Of a DNA stretch of 64,000 nucleotides, positions 53,201-62,980 are shown piece by piece. The notes below the pieces were generated by a model. That model searched no databases, was not told the DNA's origin, and was given only the letters and a program-made list of their open reading frames with translations. Every line of letters starts with the position of its first letter. Position 1 is the first letter of the stretch. The stretch comes from Gonocerus acuteangulatus (lineage: Eukaryota > Arthropoda > Insecta > Hemiptera > Coreidae): positions 6,511,043 through 6,575,042 of the forward strand of contig OX328131.1 of the NCBI GenBank assembly GCA_946811695.1. Direction: 5' to 3'. Position numbers and translations under genes: made by a program.

Positions 53201-54364
53201 CGTGCTACTTTAAGATAGATAAATGGAGGCAAACAGACAGGTGTTGAGGTTTAAAAGCGTGCTACTTTATGATAGATAAATGGAGGCAAACAGACAGGTG
53301 TTGAGGTTTAAAAGCGTGCTACTTTAAGATAGATAAATGGAGGCAAACAGACAGGTGTTGAGGTTTAAAAGCGTGCTACTTTAAGATAGATAAATGGAGG
53401 CAAACAGACAGGTGTTGAGGTTTAAAAGCGTGCTACTTTAAGATAGATAAATGGAGGCAAACAGACAGGTGTTGAGGTTTAAAAGCGTGCTACTTTAAGA
53501 TAGATAAATGGAGGCAAACAGACAGGTGTTGAGGTTTAAAAGCGTGCTACTTTAAGATAGATAAATGGAGGCAAACAGACAGGTGTTGAGGTTTTAAAGC
53601 GTGCTACTTTAAGATAGATAAATGGAGGCAAACAGACAGGTGTTGAGGTTTAAAAGCGTGCTACTTTAAGATAGATAAATGGAGGCAAACAGACAGGTGT
53701 TGAGGTTTAAAAGCGTGCTACTTTATGATAGATAAATGGAGGCAAACAGACAGGTGTTGAGGTTTAAAAGCGTGCTACTTTAAGATAGATAAATGGAGGC
53801 AAACAGACAGGTGTTGAGGTTTAAAAGCGTGCTACTTTAAGATAGATAAATGGAGGCAAACAGACAGGTGTTGAGGTTTAAAAGCGTGCTACTTTATGAT
53901 AGATAAATGGAGGCAAACAGACAGGTGTTGAGGTTTAAAAGCGTGCTACTTTAAGATAGATAAATGGAGGCAAACAGACAGGTGTTGAGGTTTAAAAGCG
54001 TGCTACTTTAAGATAGATAAATGGAGGCAAACAGACAGGTGTTGAGGTTTAAAAGCGTGCTACTTTATGATAGATAAATGGAGGCAAACAGACAGGTGTT
54101 GAGGTTTAAAAGCGTGCTACTTTATGATAGATAAATGGAGGCAAACAGACAGGTGTTGAGGTTTAAAAGCGTGCTACTTTAAGATAGATAAATGGAGGCA
54201 AACAGACAGGTGTTGAGGTTTAAAAGCGTGCTACTTTAAGATAGATAAATGGAGGCAAACAGACAGGTGTTGAGGTTTAAAAGCGTGCTACTTTATGATA
54301 GATAAATGGAGGCAAACAGACAGGTGTTGAGGTTTAAAAGCGTGCTACTTTAAGATAGATAAAT
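50201..54364. repeat. 57-bp tandem array, about 73 units
   Basis: The unit is AAATGGAGGCAAACAGACAG, GTGTTGAGGTTTAAAAGCGT, GCTACTTTAAGATAGAT. The main variation is one base, TTTAAGATAG or TTTATGATAG. Rare marks are GGCGGC (two units near 50490 and 50775), GCATGC (first unit) and GTTTTAAAG (near 53595). The order of the two states repeats: units 19-33 and 39-53 are identical in state, an offset of 20 units (1140 bp). It includes CAAACAGACAG, a phrase also found in LINE-tail-like repeats here, but the origin is not clear. Confidence 0.97.
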
Positions 54365-54870
54365 TCCCATCCGATCCCAAGAGAGAGCGCTGGCTGCAAC
54401 TCCCGCCAGAATTAATTATTTACTAATTAGAACTGTGTTTAGAGACACATATATCATGGCTGGATCCCCAAGGAGCACTCACCTCTTCCCGCCTAAAGGC
54501 GCGAAATGAGCACGTGGGCAAGCATTTCGCGGGCTTTCTCTTATGTATTTCTATAGTCCCATTAATCTAGCGAAAACACTGTCAAAATAAATTACTTTGG
54601 CTAAATATAACCGCGACTTATCGTGTATGTTTTAGCAATTAATTCATGAATTATTCCTTCGTTATTACGTCATGAAAACCCCTAAAGTAGACAAAAAAGC
54701 GGATTTCATGGGTTCCTCATTGATAACTAGCCTTCTGGCGTTCTCCCAAACTCTAATCTAAATATGATGACGTATTATACAGTCAAAAACAGGAAAATCA
54801 AACGCACTAAATAATTGTAATTATAATAGTTTTCAATAAATGCTTACTCTTTGAGATTTTATAAAATAAA
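54365..54870. other. No feature recognised
   Basis: Non-repetitive flank of the 57-bp array; nothing recognised. Confidence 0.4.
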
Positions 54871-54872
54871 AT

Positions 54873-55640
54873 TAGCTGTTACCCGGCGTGCCATGCTACA
54901 ACTACTTTCTGCATCTAGAAAAGTAAAAATAAATTAGAAACCAAATCAGTAACTGCTCGGGTTCATAGTTTCAAACCCATTGACCTCCGAACTGTAAGTC
55001 CTAGATGATTTTGACCTAGCCTATGAGATTCCCCGGATCAAGAACTTTCTGTTTGCTAAGTTTGGTGAAAATCGGTCAAACGGCGTAGATTTGTATAAAG
55101 AACGAAGATACAGAACGACAGCTGGTAGACGTGTTTGACCTAGCCTATGACACTCCCCGTATGAAGATCTACCTGTGTACCAAGTTACGTCAAAATCGGT
55201 CAAACGGTGCGAATTTTTAAATGGAACAAACATAAGGACAGACAGCCGATAGATGTTTTTGGCCTAGCCTATTACACTTCCCGTATAAATACCTACCATT
55301 GTGCCATGTTTGGTCAAAATTGGTCAAACAGTGTGGATTTGTATAAGGGAACAAACATACAGACAGACAGCTGATTTGTATAAGGGAACAAACATACAGA
55401 CTGACAGCTGATTTGTATAAGGGAACAAACATACAGACAGACAGCTGATTTGTATAAGGGAACAAACATACAGACAGACAGCAGATTTGTATAAGGGAAA
55501 AAACATACAGACAGACAGCTGAATTGTATAAGGGAACAAACAAACAGACAGACAGCTGATTTGTATAAGCGAACAAACATACAGACAGACAGCTGATTTG
55601 TATAAGGGAACAAACAGATAACAGAGAAGTGATTTTTATA
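54873..55640 (+). repeat. Rep-E copy with a 37-bp array from its tail
   Basis: AGCTGTTACCCGGCGTGCCA start, three modules of TTTGACCTAGCCTATGACAC ... GTTTGGTCAAAATTGGTCAA, then eight units of CAGCTGATTTGTATAAGGGA ACAAACATACAGACAGA (55340-55620). The array expanded the element's own terminal phrase. Overlapping minus frames rich in YKSAVCLYVCS are by-products. Confidence 0.8.
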
Positions 55641-55726
55641 GATAAAGATTTTTCACGAAGATCAGGGGAACCTATCAATAACCTATCAATAACTGCTTCC
55701 TTTACTAACGCCACTAGAGATAAGAA

Positions 55727-55775
55727 ACGGAACTGCGCTAAGATGACGCAGTTCCTGCGCGTATTTTTTTTTTAA
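55727..55775 (+). repeat. Solo end of the 4.6-kb TIR element
   Basis: GGAACTGCGCTAAGATGACG CAGTTCC forms a 9-bp hairpin and matches 4592-4637 and the inverse of 5573-5618. Confidence 0.65.
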
Positions 55776-56620
55776 GTTTCACACAACGTTTATCTACTAC
55801 GCAGTTAATCAGTTTCGGTTAAAATATTTGGATACTTACTTTTTATTCGTCGTCTAATGTGAAACCCTTCCAACAAGCCCAGCCAATTAAACGTGATCCT
55901 CTTTGCGCTTATTAGACAAATTTCCTAATATCATCTTGAAGTATCGTTTGGTCCACCGAGATCGCTCAAATTTTGGGTTCAAATCGCGTGAGAGGACACT
56001 AGAGTCACAGTTTCACATCACATTTGTCAGGATGTGTCCAACACCCTGGGCGTTATAATTGGCGTTGGACACATCTTGACACCCGATCTTATCGACCATG
56101 AGAGCCTTTGGTCTAGAGGCTGGCCGCGGTTGTCGAAGTCACTGCCAATTAATACATAAAATACATGTTTTATGATCAAACATTAATAAACACATAATAT
56201 TTAGTTTTTTTTTATTAGATTTAAGGCGTATCAAACTTTGAGGTCATTGACACCAGTATTAATTAGTTTAATCAGGAATAAATATTAATTTAGTTAATAA
56301 ATAAATATTCATTAGTAAATATATCTCTCGAAATAAATGAACTGCCATTTTTTTTTCATGGCCTAAACATTATTAAGATTATTTTTTCCGCCCAATATTC
56401 GGTTCCGGTGGACGTTATAAATGTATTTCACTCTCTATGTACTCGCTAAAACTGTCGAATACATAAGCAAATATCACAATAGTTGCATCTCAACTTCTGC
56501 ACCTCTAGTTGAAATAAACACAGACAGCAAATCTTCACTTTACAAGCTGATGAATAGAAATCACTGAACAAAGAAGATACACACTACTTTAGACCCAATT
56601 AAAACACACAACTACACACT
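55776..56620. other. No gene; imperfect hairpin at 56024-56083
   Basis: GTCAGGATGTGTCCAACACC and GGCGTTGGACACATCTTGAC pair over about 20 bp around a 14-bp loop. Otherwise AT-rich and unassigned; 56470-56620 may be decayed RNase H coding sequence. Confidence 0.5.
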
Positions 56621-56625
56621 TTAAA

Positions 56626-56739
56626 TGACTCAAAGCACACGACGGACTTGAAGGGAACGAGATAGCCGACAGACTTACAAAATCAGCGTCCAAAGGCAAT
56701 AATATACCAATAACATACAACGAAATATCTTATTTATTT
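56626..56739 (+). pseudogene. I-type LINE RNase H fragment
   Basis: Reads HDGLEGNEIADRLTKSASKG then NNIPITYNEIS, the conserved C-terminal part of the RNase H domain found in LINEs of the I group (H-G--GNE-AD-LA). The conserved Asp of NEIAD is present; upstream domain parts are unreadable. The frame ends at low-complexity DNA. Its natural continuation lies inverted at 57540-57944. Confidence 0.65.
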
Positions 56740-57540
56740 ATTTATTTATTAAAAGTTTCGCAGTTTTTAGCGATATACTCTATAACAATAAACGATGATT
56801 ACATGATTACAAAATAAATGATGATTACATAAATGATAATAACAGTGTTTACAATAAATGATGATTTTACAATAAATGGAGATATGATGATTTGACAATA
56901 AATGGAGATATGATGATTTGACAATAAATGATGATTACATAAATGATAATAACAGTGTTTACAATAAATGATGATTTTACAATAAATGGAGATATGATGA
57001 TTTGACAATAAATGATGATGCCATGATTACAGAATTCATACACATACACACACATATATACATATGCGTATATTACTGCACTATATCTATATTGTTTATA
57101 TTTACATTATATATACATTATACATTATTATTATCTATAGACTTATAGCGTACATTATTATATCTATATAATTATTTTATTCATTAATATTATTATTATT
57201 ACATTTATTCCTTATTATTATATATATACTTATATTACACATTATTATTATTACATTATTCCTTATCATTAGCCTTATACTTATATTGCATATTATTACT
57301 ACATTGCTTGTTATTATTGTTATTGTTTTTCGCTACACAGTAATTTACCAATTAAAATGTATTTAATGCTGCAATTTGTTCATAGCATACAGTTTAGTTT
57401 GTGTCTGTATTGTTTATGTTCAGATTTAGTTAATGCTTGAAATAGATTGGTGTAATGTTATTCTCAAAGATAGATATATCTGCTTTTCAGATTACCTGTA
57501 TAAATAATGTTAGACAGATACGTAAATAGAGGATCTTATT
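56740..57540. repeat. Low-complexity and short tandem DNA, LINE tail
   Basis: 56795-57020 repeats ACAATAAATGATGATTACAT, AAATGATAATAACAGTGTTT and ATGGAGATATGATGATTTGA in a two-block pattern. 57060-57330 is (ATT)n-like. For the minus-strand LINE that begins at 57944, the TAA-rich run is in the position of a 3' tail, as known for I-type elements. Confidence 0.6.
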
Positions 57541-57553
57541 ATGTGACGTATCG

Positions 57554-57944
57554 TCACAGTTTGTTAAATATATTTGTATTTTTTAAATATGTGTATATCT
57601 TGTCTATATACTGGCTTCTATCTGAGAGTAGTTGAGTCATGTTGTCCGGTAAGTCATAGTTTTCCCTCAACCGACATTCAGTCAGGATGTGTTTTATTGT
57701 CAGTGGAGTGTTACATACTTCACATGTCGGTCTGTCCTGTCTCGTCATGAGGTGTACGTGCGTCAGCCGTGAATGGCTTATTCTTAGGCGGCATAAGACA
57801 ACTTCTTCTCTTCTATTCTGCCTTATGCTGGATGACCATTTACCGACTGTTTGTTTAATTTCTCTTAGTTTGTTGTCTATTGTCATGTGCCAGGATCTCT
57901 GCCATTTCTCTATAACTATTTTCTTGGCTTTACGAAATATCTAA
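57554..57944 (-). pseudogene. I-type LINE ORF2 C-terminal fragment
   Basis: Minus frame reads IFRKAKKIVIEKWQRSWHM, then LREIKQTVGKWSSSIRQNRR, EEVVLCRLRISHSRLTHVHL and CEVCNTPLTIKHILTEC to a stop at 57554. The C-x2-C-x7-H-x4-C knuckle and the preceding CRLRISHSRLTH phrase are typical of the end of RNase H-bearing LINE ORF2 proteins. About 110 codons from its Met plus an open upstream part; the rest of the protein is absent. It probably belongs to the same family as 56626-56739 but lies in opposite orientation. Confidence 0.75.
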
Positions 57945-58245
57945 AACACACATAAAACAGGTACTGTAACACAAAATGATAGAAAGCTGGTAAAGACAGT
58001 GGGAAAACTCAACAAAAGGACGTACACTCTTTTCATTTATACCTAACGTACATAGTAACTTAGGACGAAAACATACATGTAGTGACTTCTGGACCCCGAA
58101 CGATAACACATACTTACACAAGCTAAAGATAACTAGCAGCTCGGCTTACCCTTGCTACAACACAACACCACAAACAATACACCAACTTATATAAGAATGT
58201 TCTTTGCTTTTAAAATAAAGAAAACCAATAGAAAAGAATGTAAAA
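57945..58245. other. No feature recognised
   Basis: Spacer between LINE and Rep-B sequence. Confidence 0.35.
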
Positions 58246-58375
58246 AGGCCGTCACACAGGAGCTGCATAACTAAGCACTTTCCTCAGGATTGGGTAGTGT
58301 CCATTGCATTCCTGAATAATTTGCTTAAAATAACCTAAATAGATAAATAAAATAAAAACATAAATAACACCTGTT
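58246..58375 (+). repeat. Rep-B copy
   Basis: GTCACACAGGAGCTGCATAA through GATAAATAAAATAAAAACAT, matching 38314 and 59088. Confidence 0.7.
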
Positions 58376-58399
58376 TCAATTCAATTCAAACATAGTATA

Positions 58400-58831
58400 A
58401 AGTAACCCCCCCCCCTTCCGATAGACCGATTTAGTTCATTTTTACAACACTTCTTCCTTATTAGATAGCCAGGACGTATACCGCGTTTCGTTACAATACA
58501 GCAGAAATTACGACCGGTATGAGCAAATTAGTAATTTCTGTCCGGAGTAAACTCCCCCTTCTAGTCAACCGATTTAGTTTATTTTTACAACACATTTTTC
58601 TCCTTTAGTTGACCACAACAAATGCCGAGTTTCGTTGAAATAAAACAAAAATTATGGCTGGTATTGACAAATAACTACTTTGGCTCCGGAGTAAACCCCT
58701 CCTCCGGATGGACCGATTTTGTTAGTTAACGAACTCGTTCAATCGTTTGATGGGGGAATACTAGATACCAAGTTTCGTGGCGAAAAAACAAAAACTCTGG
58801 CCTGTATCGTGTTAACGGACACATATATAAC

Positions 58832-58905
<74 letters not shown>

Positions 58906-58935
58906 TATATATATAAAGAATAAATAATTATATAT
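58400..58935 (+). repeat. Rep-F copy, three modules and (TA)n
   Basis: Modules start at about 58401, 58546 and 58690 (period about 145 bp), each with a C run, CCGATTTAGTT-type phrase and CCGAGTTTCGTT-type phrase. It ends GTGTTAACGGACACATATAT and a TA tract with a few AAATA interruptions. Confidence 0.75.
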
Positions 58936-59087
58936 ATATATAAATTTTAACTGGGGTCATTTTTGGTGCCTACGAGGTAGGATCGATAAAGATTCAAAGT
59001 TATTTTTCAAAAATTCCGTCATGAGTGCAACCTCAATAGCTACTTTCCTTCGGAGGTAAGTGCTAAAACTGGTCCATTACCGAAAAA

Positions 59088-59335
59088 GACCGTCACGCAG
59101 GAGCTGCATAACAAAGCACTTTCCTCAGAATTTGGGTAGTGTAGACTGCTTTCCAGAACAATTTGCTTAAAATATCCTACATAAATAAAATAAAAACATG
59201 AATAGTTCTCTTTTAATTTTGTAATGAGTAACTGATCAATTATTAATTTGCTTCCAGAGTTATGTTTACATATGGTACCTACTACACGACATAATAAATA
59301 CAAAAAACCTCATATTATCGTATTTTGATCTAACG
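59088..59335 (+). repeat. Rep-B copy
   Basis: GTCACGCAGGAGCTGCATAA to TATTTTGATC, including the AATTTGCTTCCAGAGTTATG part shared with 38560. Confidence 0.7.
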
Positions 59336-59429
59336 CAGGAACAGGGTACAGTCCCTCTAGATACTAAGCGCTCCTTGCGGCGGCTTTGTGAACCTACGTC
59401 TGGCGGGCTTTTCTATTGAAATATATTAC

Positions 59430-59848
59430 AAATTAAACCCCCGCTTTCCGATTGACCGATTCAGCTCATTTTTACAACACTTCTTTCTCATGAGTTACCC
59501 ACGACGTATACCGCGTTTCGTTACAATACAGCAGAAATTAAGACCGGTATGAGTATATTAGGAATTTGGGTCCTTAGTAAACCCCCCCTTCTAATGATCC
59601 GATTTAGTTTATTTTTACAGCACATATTTACCTGTAGTTTACCACTACGAATACCGAGTTTCGTCGAAATATACCGAAAATCACGGCTGGTAGTGGCGAA
59701 TTGGTATTGTGGCTCCAGAGTAAACCCCCCCCCTTCTAATGAACCGATTTAGTTCATTTTTATATCTCACTTTTCTCTCTATGTTACCACTACGAATACC
59801 AAGTTTCGTGACGAAAAAACAAAAACACTGGCCGCTATCGTGTTAACA

Positions 59849-59907
<59 letters not shown>

Positions 59908-59912
59908 TTATT
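59430..59912 (+). repeat. Rep-F copy, three modules and (TA)n
   Basis: Modules at about 59434, 59577 and 59722, ending TGTTAACAGACATATATATA and a TA tract. Confidence 0.75.
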
Positions 59913-59929
59913 TTCATAAACATGGCAAA

Positions 59930-60125
59930 GGTCCAAATAATAGTACTCCAGATTCTTGCACTATTTTATTTTTGATACGCCCTACATATTTCGTGGCCTT
60001 ATGCCACCTCCTCAGGGGCCACTAAATCCCTATGTGTGGTCAGCTCGCCACCCATACTATGGGTTTTCCAGATATGAGATATTTACACGTTTCGTTCTCT
60101 ATCTTACTATGCTATCATCTATGAG
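59930..60125 (-). mobile_element. Penelope-type terminal fragment with hammerhead-like motif
   Basis: The minus strand at 59988-60015 reads CTGAGGA, G, GTGGC ATAAG GCCAC, GAAATATGTAGGGCG: a perfect 5-bp stem with N7 = G. It differs in sequence from the 0.7-, 5- and 14-kb copies but keeps the pairing. No coding sequence. Confidence 0.55.
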
Positions 60126-60299
60126 TATGTAGGCGAGTTTATTCGATCCTGGAATAAATGAGAGGAGTAAAAATTGGTCTTCAACTGCTAGGTACAGCAC
60201 CACTATTCGTGTGATTTCCTACCCTTTTTTACATGAATATCAAGTAGGATAAGATCTAAGATGGTCTCGTATATACATGTTAGCAACACAGGACGTTGT

Positions 60300-60495
60300 T
60301 ATTAGCATAAATATGCTTTAGCTATGTATAAACTAAAAACAATCCTTACAAAAAAACAAAAACTGTCCGCTCCCATGCGCGGTCGCATGTACGAAAAAGA
60401 AGACTGTATGTTATAGAGTACATTACATAGGTTTGCCGGGTGGGCCTAAAGCATATTTATGTTCCTGAATTTGAGCAGAAGGCTCTAAACGAAAT
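60300..60495. repeat. Rep-C copy
   Basis: AGCATAAATATGCTTTAGCT, CCCATGCGCGGTCGCATGTA, ATGTTATAGAG, CATAGGTTTGCCGGGTGGGC, CCTGAATTTGAGCAGAAGGC: the same parts as 24187-24438. Confidence 0.7.
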
Positions 60496-60714
60496 TAATT
60501 ATTATTTCATATTCATATGTCGTGTATTCAAATTTTATATACATATCTTATATTTTTTTGTCATATTTCACATTCATAATTTACATATTTAGACATGTAT
60601 CATGTTCTTTCATTCATCACTTTGCTGAGGCACATTTTTCCGCGCGAAATAGGGTTTGCACCTGTGAGGTGTAGCGCCACTATGGATGTTCCCAAAAGGG
60701 GTGCCACTACTGGA

Positions 60715-60850
60715 AGGTTAAGTACCTCAAAGGTACCTTAGATACTCTGCAATTGATACCTTAAATACCTCAAAGGTACCTTAGATACTCTTCAATTGAT
60801 TCCTTAAATACCTCAAAGGTACCTTAGATACCTTACAAGTGGTACTCTGA
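60715..60850. repeat. About 57-bp repeat, 2.3 units
   Basis: TACCTCAAAGGTACCTTAGA, TACTCTGCAATTGATACCTTAAA repeated with small changes; unrelated to the 57-bp array at 50-54 kb. Confidence 0.85.
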
Positions 60851-61064
60851 AAATCAGTTCAAATTAAAAAAAAAAAAAAAAAAGTACAATTGAAATTTTA
60901 AATAACAAAATAATAATTTATATTTCTTTTAATTGAATTACTATCTTTTCAATGTAATGTCAAATCATTATTCTACTATCTTAAAAAAAAAATTAACATA
61001 CAATTGTAAAAAATACTTGTTATATACCTTGTGTTCTTCTAGAGGTATATGATTTTTGACGACA

Positions 61065-61212
61065 CGGCACACTAGGGAGATACTGTGGTCAGTACGATTT
61101 ATCCCTTTGCAGGTACATATTAATAAATTAATTAAAGACTGGATGAGCCTAGGGACCGGCTGGGACCCCGAATCCAACCCTCGAACGACGACACTAGACG
61201 ATAAAAATCTTT
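61065..61212. mobile_element. Partial copy of the 24.5-kb TIR element
   Basis: GGCACACTAGGGAGATACTG, GGTCAGTAC, AATAAATTAATTAAAG, GCCTAGGGACCGG, CCGAATCCAACCC and GATAAAAATCTTTAGT follow the order of 24530-24720. The outer TIR is missing. Confidence 0.7.
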
Positions 61213-61239
61213 AGTGCGCGCTTCGGATCATTAATTAGT

Positions 61240-61245
<6 letters not shown>

Positions 61246-61297
<52 letters not shown>
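61246..61297. repeat. (TA)n microsatellite
   Basis: TA tract abutting the left TIR of the pogo-like element. Confidence 0.95.
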
Positions 61298-61300
<3 letters not shown>

Positions 61301-62457
61301 GAAGGTGTTGTACCTCTGACCAGGTCAAAAGTACAACACACCTGAGTAATTTTTTCATAATTCAACTTTTATGTTTTTCTGCTACATATTTTTTTTTAAA
61401 AATACTTAATATTGGTGGCTTCAATTGTACAAAGAATTTAAAAAATCATAAATGAAATAAGTTCAAACTGACTTAATCAATCCTCAGTGTAGCAGTCCAA
61501 ACCTATCGCCCCTTATCGTTCCACTTGAAGTTGTAAGGCCTCAACGAAAAGCACATGCAAGGAAAATATCAAATAGGGGCTGGCCTAAAGGGAACGGCCT
61601 CGTATCCTGACAGATATTCCAGAAAAGCTAATTATTGAAGGTGAAAAAAAACTAAAGCACCACCCTAAACGTAAGACACCACATACAAATAAACCCCTTT
61701 AAAGAAAAAGTGGTAAATAAAAAGAAAATTATTCTAATGACAGTTCAGATTCTGAATTTTTTCTGGAAAAAGTGACGTTAATTCGTCTGATAAATGTTGT
61801 GAGTTATGTCGGTGACCAGTAACTATTTGAAAAATATTATTTGGAAAAAGGAAATTTTATACTTGTTAAAAATAAAAGTCGCAGAGATTTTTGGTATTAA
61901 ATATCCAATGTATAAGATCCAATATTTGAAAAAAAAACTTTAAGTGACAAGTTTACGAGAGAAGATGAAAATTTGTATGATATTGATGTTGAAGACATTG
62001 TGGCTAAACTTCCATACCCTACTATTGCTAGTGGATCTGCTTGACAGTTAAAACGTTTATCGATTGGACTGGATTTTTCAGCATATTAAGGATAACATAA
62101 TATCAATTATAGCTTTTTTATTATGCTTACATCCTTGTCCTGTATTTAGTAAACATACAATTAATTACCATATTACTGAATACAATTTTTTTCTGCTCTG
62201 CTGTGTTGTTTTTACATGGTCAGAGATACAACAACCCATGGTCAAAGGTACAACTACATGTTGTACCTTTGACGATTGTGCGATTATTTTTTTTCGTTTT
62301 TTAAAAAATATTAAATGTAAAGCTAGAACCTTGAAAAATTTAAATGTGATAAGCAATAGAATACTAATTACAATTAAATAAAAAAAATGAATTTAGCTTT
62401 AATATTCAAGCCAAAAAAAATTTAATTCTGCAAAGTGGTCAAAGGTACAACACCTTT

Positions 62458-62460
<3 letters not shown>
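61298..62460 (+). mobile_element. pogo-like element (copy A) with TIRs in (TA)n
   Basis: TIRs GGGGAAGGTGTTGTACCTCT GACC (left) and GGGAAAGGTGTTGTACCTTT GACC (right, inverted) differ at 2 of 24 positions, with TA on both outer sides. An extra hairpin of the same TIR phrase, GTCAAAGGTACAAC/GTTGTACCTTTGAC, lies inside at 62241-62273, as if another end had been captured. It carries a broken transposase C-terminus. Relative: copy B at 30331-31030. Confidence 0.8.
61555..62045 (+). pseudogene. pogo-like transposase C-terminal remnant (copy A)
   Basis: Pieces in shifting frames: RKISNRG(W)PK, RILTDIPEKLIIEGEKK, KCCELC, GNFILVKNKS, and near the end DKFTREDENLYDIDVEDIVA KLPYPTIASGSA then a stop at 62042. 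An (I/V)EDIV-KLP-P----G ending after a GDFVLVK-type strand is typical for the end of pogo/Tigger-like transposases. Many frameshifts and stops; no catalytic acid visible. Confidence 0.6.

Positions 62461-62522
<62 letters not shown>
62461..62522. repeat. (TA)n microsatellite
   Basis: TA tract on the right side of the pogo-like element. Confidence 0.95.
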
Positions 62523-62525
<3 letters not shown>

Positions 62526-62539
62526 ACAAAATAAAAATT

Positions 62540-62642
62540 GAAGGAAGGGTATTTTCAAGAACCATGTCTTATGAAGAGATCTACATTAGAGGCACTTCTG
62601 GATTGACGGCGAATCCTAGAAGGAGGAAACGCGCTAAAAACC
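62540..62642 (-). repeat. Diverged Rep-A head, inverted
   Basis: GGCACTTCTGGATTGACGGC, CTAGAAGGAGGAAACGCGCT AA parallels the inverse of the Rep-A head (GGCACTTCCGGATTG ... GGAGGAACCGCGCTAA). Confidence 0.5.
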
Positions 62643-62980
62643 GCCCTATTCCATGATGAAGATTGCTGACTACATGAGGAGTATATGTAGATTGGAAGTG
62701 TATATTTGATGATTAGTCTGAACGCTAATAGGAATCATCAAACCGGAACTGATGCACGTGGGAATAATGGATGAGGGTGTAATGACACGTGTCCAATTCT
62801 CATCCTCTCTCCTCGTCAAATCCTCTACATTATCAGAACTAGCTTATATCTACATTTTAGCTTTAGTTTATGGTTCGATTTTACATCATTAGCATGTAAC
62901 AATTGTTTTAAATAGACAAAGAAATTAATAATACAATCACAATGAATAAAATACAAAATCAAGCTCTAGAACTCGAACAC
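62643..62980. other. No feature recognised
   Basis: Flank of the terminal array. Confidence 0.4.

Noticed and set aside
55217..55714. Cys/Tyr-rich frames of up to 165 codons on the minus strand
   Set aside because: They cover the 37-bp array in the tail of Rep-E; three overlapping frames read the same repeat.
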